Assembly (NCBI GenBank): GCA_028284665.1
Contig: JANQRG010000038.1
Coordinates: forward strand, 62,001 to 126,000
Length of the DNA stretch: 64,000 nucleotides
DNA from: Croceivirga sp.
GTDB lineage: Bacteria > Bacteroidota > Bacteroidia > Flavobacteriales > Flavobacteriaceae
Direction of reading: 5' to 3'
The first letter of the stretch is position 1, and each line of letters starts with the position of its first letter. Both the position numbers and the translations under genes were made by a program. Under the pieces are notes generated by a model that ran no database searches, was not told the origin of the DNA, and worked only from the letters and a program-made list of their open reading frames with translations. Positions 59,217 to 64,000 of this stretch are shown here, piece after piece.

Positions 59217-60404
59217 ATGCGCGATCCCAACATTGCTTTTAAGGAAAGCCTGGAAAAGGAACTCGCCAGCATTCTTAGGTATTGGCAAAAGCATACCATA
59301 GATCACAGTAATGGCGGATTCTATGGGCGTATTGATCATAACAATCAATTGGATCCCATATCTCCCAAAGGGATCATTTTGAACACCCGTATCCTTTGGA
59401 CCTTTTCCCGGGCGAACAATTTTTATGGAGATAACCGCTATCAATCCGAGTGCGAAAGGGCTTTTTTCTATTTACGAGACTACTTTCAAGACATTGAAAA
59501 CAGTGGGGTGTATTGGGAAGTGGACCATTTAGGGAGGCCGACAAACCTCCGAAAGCAGATCTATGCACAGGCCTTTTGTATTTATGCACTTTCCGAATAC
59601 TACAAGTACTCGGAAAAAGAAGAAGTAGTACAGTGGGCGATGGCACTATACCAACTGATAGAAGAAAAGGCCTATGACCCTATATTTGATGGTTATTTTG
59701 AAGCCTTTGGCGAACAATGGGAAACCATTACCGATGTGCGTCTGAGCGAAAAAGATCTGAATGCTCCCAAAACCACGAATACCCATTTGCATATCCTGGA
59801 AGCCTACACCACCCTTTTTGAGGTTTCCCGGGATCCGAAGGTCAAAAACGCGCTGGAGCGATTGCTCCGGTTATTTAAGGACAGACTGTTTGATGAGGAG
59901 GGACATTTGCGCCTGTTTTTTACCGAAGACTGGGTGGAGCAATCCACTGAAATTTCCTTTGGCCATGATATCGAAGCAGCCTGGTTGCTGCTACACGCCG
60001 CCCGAACCATTGGCAGTCAACCCTATATCGCCATTTTTGAAAAATTGGGGGTGGTCGTGGCTGACACCTTTTTGAAAAAAGCCCTGGATACCGAATTTGG
60101 GGTAATCAACGCTCAGGACAGCACTACCGGGGAGGTGGATACCGACCGCCACTGGTGGCCACAAATCGAAGCTATGGTAGGGCTCTGCTATATTTGGAAA
60201 ATTACACAGGACGAACTCTATCTTGACAACGCGATGAAGATTTGGGCCTTTACCCAAAAACATATTATTGATATCAAGCATGGAGAATGGTCTTTTAGAG
60301 TGGATTCAAAAGGGGTGCCCTATGAAACCGAAGATAAAGTAGGCCCCTGGAAGTGCCCCTATCACAACAGTCGGGGTTTAATGGAAATCCTGGAGATACT
60401 TTAA
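59217..60404 (+). CDS. Cellobiose 2-epimerase-type AGE family enzyme
   Basis: 395 residues from the ATG at 59217, four bases past the GH130 stop. An upstream in-frame ATG at 59187 lies inside the GH130 gene and is not preferred. HSNGGFYGRIDHNN, ILNTRILWTFSRA, FGHDIEAAWLLLHAA, DRHWWPQIEAMVGLCY and KVGPWKCPYHNSRGLMEI provide the catalytic histidines of the (alpha/alpha)6 AGE fold. With GH130 it would turn mannobiose into mannosyl-glucose. Confidence 0.9.
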   Translation: MRDPNIAFKESLEKELASILRYWQKHTIDHSNGGFYGRIDHNNQLDPISPKGIILNTRILWTFSRANNFYGDNRYQSECERAFFYLRDYFQDIENSGVYWEVDHLGRPTNLRKQIYAQAFCIYALSEYYKYSEKEEVVQWAMALYQLIEEKAYDPIFDGYFEAFGEQWETITDVRLSEKDLNAPKTTNTHLHILEAYTTLFEVSRDPKVKNALERLLRLFKDRLFDEEGHLRLFFTEDWVEQSTEISFGHDIEAAWLLLHAARTIGSQPYIAIFEKLGVVVADTFLKKALDTEFGVINAQDSTTGEVDTDRHWWPQIEAMVGLCYIWKITQDELYLDNAMKIWAFTQKHIIDIKHGEWSFRVDSKGVPYETEDKVGPWKCPYHNSRGLMEILEIL

Positions 60405-60433
60405 GGAAATACAGCAAAATTCTGGAAAGGGGT

Positions 60434-60503
60434 AGCTTTTGGATATCTTAGGGGTATATTGGATATATGATTAATAATCATATATACCTGTTAGCAAACA
60501 TTA
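60434..60503 (+). repeat. Array-boundary repeat, copy 2
   Basis: Matches 35091-35160 (54 of 70). Here the palindrome is perfect in its centre: ATATATGATT and AATCATATAT around AAT. The end carries GTTAGCAAACATTAT (60492-60506), the start core of the DUF6090 cassette. Confidence 0.75.
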
Positions 60504-60520
60504 TGATCAAAGAATAATTA

Positions 60521-61321
60521 ATGGCAAAAATCTTTAGACGAATTAGACAAACATTGCTCACCGATAATAAAATCAGCAAATATCTAATTTATGCTATTGG
60601 AGAAATTATTCTTGTAGTTCTAGGTATTCTTATTGCATTACAGATAAACAATTGGAATGAGCAAAAAAATATAGAAAAGAAGGAATCAGTCTTTCTAAAT
60701 CGTTTGTTGGTAGACTTAAAAAATGATAAAGTTTATCTAGAGATTGTTTTTGACAGAAAAAACAGGAAGATTGAAGCCGCCAATACCATTATTAAATTCT
60801 CATTTGTTGGAAATAATGATACCATCATGAATTTAATTCCTTCATATCTTGAGTTGACCTCGTGGCAAACTATAATTCCCAATCAAAATACTTTCAATGA
60901 GTTAATAAGCAGTGGAAGTTTAAATATTCTTCAAAATGACACTATTAAAAATGGCTTACTGCAATTAGATAGAAATTACAAAGCGCTAATTGATTGGGAA
61001 GAAGTAGTCAAACAAGATGATTACATAGGAAATTTTTGGACAGATAGAGATGAGTTGGATCCTTATAATTATCTGTCGGTCAATACATCTTTGATCCAAG
61101 CACTCGAGTTAGATGATAAGATAACTAGTGACCAAAAACTGGTTATGCAGAAGCAACTAGGTAAAGACGTGGAAAAGATCCTAAAATCATACAAATTTAG
61201 AACAGGTGTTCTTAGTACAAGAGACGACTATGTTAATCAGCTAAATCTAATAGAAATACTGAAGAAGGATGTGGATGACCTGATAAAATTGTTAGAAATG
61301 GAATTGCTTCGTGAGAATTAA
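60521..61321 (+). CDS. DUF6090 family membrane protein
   Basis: 266 residues. The N-terminus MAKIFRRIRQTLLTDNKISKYLIYAIGEIILVVLGILIALQINNWNEQKN, with one transmembrane helix ending in QINNWNE, is typical of DUF6090 proteins, which are common in Flavobacteriia. The rest is helical and soluble, with no known role. Sole gene of the first cassette of array II, bounded by matching inverted cores. Confidence 0.85.
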   Translation: MAKIFRRIRQTLLTDNKISKYLIYAIGEIILVVLGILIALQINNWNEQKNIEKKESVFLNRLLVDLKNDKVYLEIVFDRKNRKIEAANTIIKFSFVGNNDTIMNLIPSYLELTSWQTIIPNQNTFNELISSGSLNILQNDTIKNGLLQLDRNYKALIDWEEVVKQDDYIGNFWTDRDELDPYNYLSVNTSLIQALELDDKITSDQKLVMQKQLGKDVEKILKSYKFRTGVLSTRDDYVNQLNLIEILKKDVDDLIKLLEMELLREN

Positions 61322-61332
61322 AAATATTATGA

Positions 61333-61518
61333 ATAACATTTGCTAACAAGTGCTATAATTCAGCAGCCCGACAGCGGCCTGGCGGGTTGCTGCGTTCTTG
61401 CTAACTTTAAAACTATTAAACATTAATACGGCTGGAAATCTACCCTTCGACTCCGCTCAGGGCAAGTCGATTTGCCACGCCGCCACAAATCATAGCCGAG
61501 ACCGTTGGCAACAATACC
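61333..61518 (+). repeat. Cassette linker 7
   Basis: ATAACATTTGCTAAC (61333-61347) inverts GTTAGCAAACATTAT at 60492 with 13 of 15 matches. Then come AAGTGCTATAATTC, a GC-rich hairpin (AGCAGCCCG ... CGGGTTGCTGC), a 20-base dispersed repeat, and ATAGCCGAGACCGTTGGCAACAATACC (61492-61518), which opens the ParDE cassette. Confidence 0.78.
61443..61462. repeat. Dispersed 20-base palindromic repeat inside linker 7
   Basis: CCCTTCGACTCCGCTCAGGG has imperfect inverted symmetry. From memory it is a common dispersed repeat in Bacteroidota and other bacteria; read in reverse it yields the artefact peptide CPERSRRV. Only one copy is present here. Confidence 0.6.
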
Positions 61519-61540
61519 AAAAAATTGGAGTTGATTCATT

Positions 61541-61562
61541 TTTGGTGTAATTTTACACCAAA
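61541..61562. promoter_or_regulatory. Palindromic operator of the parDE pair
   Basis: Arms TTTGGTGTAA and TTACACCAAA separated by TT: a perfect 22-base palindrome 11 bases before the parD start. Its place fits autorepression by the ParD-ParE complex. Confidence 0.75.
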
Positions 61563-61573
61563 TAGAACGATGT

Positions 61574-61813
61574 ATGGCTCGACAAAGTATTTCCCTCACT
61601 GAACCCAACGATAAATGGTTGAAATCCCAAGTGGAAAATCAAGAATACTCCAGTAAAAGTGAATTGATCAACGACCTTGTGCGACAGGCAAGAAAACAGC
61701 AAGCTCAAATCGACTGGATTAAAGCCAAACTCGAAAAAGCCGAAAAGAGCGGATTTACCAAGGACGGAAAGGACGACATTTTAAATCAGTCAAAGTCGTT
61801 GCTGAATGGCTGA
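61574..61813 (+). CDS. parD: ParD-type antitoxin
   Basis: 79 residues. The opening ARQSISLTEPNDKWLKSQVENQEYSSKSELINDLVRQARKQQ is a ribbon-helix-helix DNA-binding domain of the ParD/CopG group; the charged C-terminal tail would bind the toxin. It overlaps parE by eight bases. A perfect palindrome precedes it, so the unit brings its own regulated promoter. Confidence 0.9.
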   Translation: MARQSISLTEPNDKWLKSQVENQEYSSKSELINDLVRQARKQQAQIDWIKAKLEKAEKSGFTKDGKDDILNQSKSLLNG

Positions 61814-62099
61814 TTACAGACTCAGCAATGAAGCTAAAAATGACCTAATACGAATCCACCAATACGGCGTCAAAAAATTCGGACTTGCACAGGCCGACAG
61901 GTATTTTGAAACGTTCTTCCAATACTTCGAGATAATTGCTGAACGACCTTACTCTTTCGAATCCGTGGACTATTTAAAAAATGGATATCGCCGTTGTGTT
62001 TGTGGTGTGGACAGCATATTCTACAGAATAAATGGAGAAGTTGTTGAGATTATGGCAATAATCGGGAGACAGGACTTGGACAACATGCTCCTAACATAA
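61806..62099 (+). CDS. parE: ParE-type toxin
   Basis: 97 residues. YRLSNEAKNDLIRIHQYGVKKFGLAQADRYFETFFQYFEIIAERPYSF and FYRINGEVVEIMAIIGRQDLDNML show the ParE/RelE fold; ParE members act on DNA gyrase. The start lies within the end of parD, the usual layout for coupled toxin-antitoxin translation. The cassette contains nothing else. Confidence 0.9.
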   Translation: MADYRLSNEAKNDLIRIHQYGVKKFGLAQADRYFETFFQYFEIIAERPYSFESVDYLKNGYRRCVCGVDSIFYRINGEVVEIMAIIGRQDLDNMLLT

Positions 62100-62100
62100 A

Positions 62101-62295
62101 AAAATACTGTTGCCAACAAGAGCTATAACCTGCCCGACTGAGGCATTCAGTCGGGTTCACCCCTACCTTCAAGTCCCATTTCAAACCCACCTTGTTTACA
62201 GCAAGTACGGGCAAGTTTCCTAAATTAGGGTAACAAAAAAGGTTCGTTTTCTCCCCTGTCGGCAGGAATCATCCCCATGACCGTTGTGTACCACT
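62101..62295 (+). repeat. Cassette linker 8
   Basis: AATACTGTTGCCAAC (62103-62117) inverts GTTGGCAACAATACC at 61504, apart from two or three bases. Then AGAGCTATAACC, a perfect hairpin CCCGACTGA/TCAGTCGGG (62133-62155), a diverged middle, and GACCGTTGTGTACCACT, which opens the CPBP cassette. Confidence 0.72.
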
Positions 62296-62301
62296 GAAAA
62301 A

Positions 62302-62994
62302 ATGAATAGAATAAAATCCATAATCGCTTTGTCCATTATTGTCCTTATTCCATTCGGACTAATGTTATGGATCAGGAATCACCAATCGACAGGTTTTGCC
62401 AGTCTTGAGCTTATCACCTATCCCTTGGTATTTGGGGGATTGAGCATTGCAATACTTGTATTGATCAAAAAGCTTTTTCTAAAAGAGGATCTTGTAGATT
62501 TTAATTCGGGGAAAGGAAAATGGACTACAGATATTGCATGGGGTTTCTTTTTAACCATTACTTATTTCCTTCTGTTTTATCTGGAACAACTGACGTTGTC
62601 TAATGTATTACAATTCAATTCCAATATGGAGTTATTGGGGTTGATGCTCGATATGAGGGAAAATCCACTGCTTCTGCTAATCTGGTTTGGACCTGTACTT
62701 TGGATTGGAATTGCCTTGTACGAAGAGCTGATACGTGTATTTATCCTAACCAGCTTATGGAAATGGTCTGAAAAGTTAATTTGGACAATAACCGTAATCT
62801 TTATTTCAGCAATCATTATAGGTTTAGCGCATTGGAGCCAAGGTTCATATGGAATGGTAACCATTGGAATTAAAAGCCTGGTAAGTGGTTATTTCTTTCT
62901 AAAAAAGAAACGACTAATGCCCCTTATTTATGCCCATGTCCTTTATGACGGAATTCAAGTTGCTATGTTGCTACTGACATATCCAGACCAGTAA
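62302..62994 (+). CDS. CPBP family intramembrane metalloprotease-like protein
   Basis: 230 residues from the ATG at 62302 (a TTG in the linker is rejected). Six to seven hydrophobic helices. The CPBP (Abi/CAAX) motifs appear as YEELIRVFIL (two glutamates, with R two residues on rather than the usual three), ISAIIIGLAHWSQG (His) and LIYAHVLYDGIQV (His, Asp). Members process prenylated peptides or act in bacteriocin immunity; the target here is unknown. Confidence 0.82.
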   Translation: MNRIKSIIALSIIVLIPFGLMLWIRNHQSTGFASLELITYPLVFGGLSIAILVLIKKLFLKEDLVDFNSGKGKWTTDIAWGFFLTITYFLLFYLEQLTLSNVLQFNSNMELLGLMLDMRENPLLLLIWFGPVLWIGIALYEELIRVFILTSLWKWSEKLIWTITVIFISAIIIGLAHWSQGSYGMVTIGIKSLVSGYFFLKKKRLMPLIYAHVLYDGIQVAMLLLTYPDQ

Positions 62995-63011
62995 TATAAG
63001 AAAGACAATAA

Positions 63012-63180
63012 AGTGGTTTGTAACAAAGGCTATAATTCAGCCAGTAATTGTTGATTATTTATTATTAATTAGCAATTAATAATTTCACTGCAATGCAGTG
63101 CCCGAAATCATACTTGCCTACCGGTTTACATGCCTCTGGTATGCCGGCAGGAATAATAGCCGAGACCGTTGTAACACATT
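63012..63180 (+). repeat. Cassette linker 9
   Basis: AGTGGTTTGTAAC is a partial inverse of GTTGTGTACCACT at 62283. AAAGGCTATAATTC on the left pairs with GAATAATAGCC on the right, then GAGACCGTTGTAAC. The interior is the first copy of a 109-base direct repeat and palindrome copy F (63113-63151). Confidence 0.75.
63031..63139 (+). repeat. 109-base direct repeat, copy 1
   Basis: From TATAATTCAG to GCCTCTGG; nearly identical to 63550-63658, with a handful of substitutions, mostly in the AT-rich inverted repeat (AATTGTTGAT ... ). Also contains the perfect palindrome CACTGCAATGCAGTG. Confidence 0.85.
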
Positions 63181-63194
63181 TAAAAAGACAACGA

Positions 63195-63455
63195 ATGAAA
63201 GAAATTACAGAAGAAGAAGCATCTAAACTAGCCGAAGGTGGAACGGAATTTCCTATCATAATTAAAGAGGAAGACGACCGAACTGAATCTGCTGTTGCTC
63301 TTAAAAAATTCCCTACAGGTTACGTTTTAGGAATAAGTTGTGATACTGAAAACATTTTTAAGTTATTCTTCTCTGAAAATCTTGATGAGATTACGGAATA
63401 TTGTAATAAATATCTCAAAACATTAAGGGATAGAGGAAATCCATTTTCGACTTAA
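63195..63455 (+). CDS. Hypothetical small acidic protein
   Basis: 86 residues from the ATG at 63195. A longer frame from 63093 is repeat sequence. MKEITEEEASKLAEGGTEFPIIIKEEDDRTESAVALKKFPTGYVLGISCDTENIF has no recognised family. It is the only gene between two copies of the 109-base repeat. Confidence 0.6.
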   Translation: MKEITEEEASKLAEGGTEFPIIIKEEDDRTESAVALKKFPTGYVLGISCDTENIFKLFFSENLDEITEYCNKYLKTLRDRGNPFST

Positions 63456-63540
63456 AGAATAATTGTAAACAGAAAATAGAGGTATCTCAGAATATCTGAA
63501 AATGAGGATAAATAGAAATGCAATAAACGGTTTATTTTAA

Positions 63541-63690
63541 AGGCTATACTATAATTCAACCAGTAATTGTTGATTATTTATTATTGATCAACAATTAATA
63601 ATTTCACTGCAATGCAGTGCCCGAAATCATACTTGCCCACCGGTTTACATGCCTCTGGAATGTAGGCAGGGCAGAAACCATTCTAACGCA
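63541..63690 (+). repeat. Cassette linker 10 (decayed core)
   Basis: AAAGGCTATACTATAATTC, then the second 109-base repeat and palindrome copy G (63632-63670), then GGCAGAAACCATTCTAACGC where other linkers read GCCGAGACCGTTG. The core GTTG has become ATTC, so this junction is probably inactive. The rest of 63456-63540 shows nothing clear. Confidence 0.65.
63550..63658 (+). repeat. 109-base direct repeat, copy 2
   Basis: Second copy of 63031-63139, with a perfect AATTGTTGAT/ATCAACAATT inverted repeat. The two copies flank the 86-residue gene. Confidence 0.85.
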
Positions 63691-63765
63691 TCAAAAAAAG
63701 AGCATGAATGGAAATGTTCGTCTAGCATATACGACAGTACGACAAAGACATTTACGTAAAATATT

Positions 63766-64000
63766 ATGGAAGCTATTATTACAGTTGTTGGTTTTTTGGG
63801 TGCAGGAAAAACAACACTATTAAAACGCCTGACGACCGGCTATCTTGATAAAGGTTGGAAGCCTTTTATCATTCTTAATGATTATGAAAATGCAAATCTT
63901 GATGCCCAACAGTTTATGGAGCAAATAGCACCGAACCAGGTCAGGGCGCTTAGTGGTAGTTGCATTTGTTGTAGTGGCATAAATGAACTTAGAAATTTTG
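63766..64000 (+). CDS. CobW/P47K (COG0523) family GTPase, cut by window edge
   Basis: The 78 readable residues from the ATG at 63766 begin MEAIITVVGFLGAGKTTLLK, a G3E-type P-loop, and include SGSCICCSGINELRN, the CxCC metal-binding motif of COG0523 zinc- and cobalt-chaperone GTPases. Switch regions and the C-terminal domain lie outside the window. It follows a decayed linker in the manner of an array II cassette. Confidence 0.85.
   Translation, partial: MEAIITVVGFLGAGKTTLLKRLTTGYLDKGWKPFIILNDYENANLDAQQFMEQIAPNQVRALSGSCICCSGINELRNF

Noticed and set aside
61423-61608. Minus-strand frame with CPERSRRV peptide
   Set aside because: This peptide is the known artefact of the dispersed 20-base repeat at 61443-61462; no gene features.
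63617-63823. Short open frame before the CobW gene
   Set aside because: It starts inside the 39-base palindrome and overlaps the P-loop of the true GTPase frame in another phase.

Overview
The window is a chromosomal segment of a marine-type member of the Flavobacteriia (Bacteroidota). The signs are a short 92-residue AtpC encoded after AtpD, a DUF4270 lipoprotein next to a one-domain glycogen-synthase-like protein and panC/panD, TonB-dependent receptors, many lipoproteins, GH3/GH97/GH26/GH130 enzymes, and -7 boxes of the Bacteroidota type TAnnTTTG. No rRNA, tRNA, CRISPR array, IS transposase or integrase gene was seen.

Layout. 1-20838 is mostly housekeeping: the 5' end of bioF, a GNAT acetyltransferase, atpDC, a TonB receptor, glmS, a crystallin-like lipoprotein, DUF4270 plus the GT5-like protein, panC-panD-UPF0104, an esterase-fold protein without its serine nucleophile, radA, a PQQ/heme c lipoprotein, an aldo/keto reductase and exonuclease III. 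20879-32667 is a sugar-related block: a GH3 enzyme facing a NUDIX-type (NrtR/AraR-like) regulator over two matched palindromic operators, then a co-directional run of TonB receptor, GH97, a kinase/phospho-lyase fusion, a vanadium-haloperoxidase-type lipoprotein and a DUF1349 lipoprotein. katG follows on the minus strand.

35091-43530 and 60434-64000 are two accessory arrays. Genes of unrelated function stand singly or in pairs: DMP19, SIR2-TPR, TrmO-like plus AraC, a membrane protein, a flavin amine oxidase, a HEPN-like protein, DUF6090, ParDE, CPBP, an 86-residue orphan and a CobW GTPase. Most are separated by structured linkers. In most cassettes the bases just before the gene are the reverse complement of the bases just after it (for example GTTAGCGGTT ... 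AACCGCTAAC). Several linkers share a left part like AAGGCTATAA and a right part GCCGAGACCGTTG. This is the geometry of integron gene cassettes and attC sites, but no integrase is present and the cores do not fit GTTRRRY well. It is the most unusual structure in the window.

43631-46780 holds small ordinary genes: an alpha/beta hydrolase, a Crp-type regulator, DoxX and DUF2200. 46859-60404 is a catabolic locus. A ribokinase and GRP sugar transporter pair diverges, over a LacI-type operator, from a lacI gene that opens a tightly packed nine-gene run: two VCBS/FG-GAP proteins, two nucleoside-hydrolase-like proteins, a GH26 beta-mannanase, a GPH symporter, a GH130 phosphorylase and a cellobiose-2-epimerase-type enzyme. 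The last four make up the known mannobiose to mannosyl-glucose to mannose-1-phosphate route. No SusC/SusD pair is present.

All calls rest on reading the sequence and its translations. No database search was run, so family names are by motif recognition.
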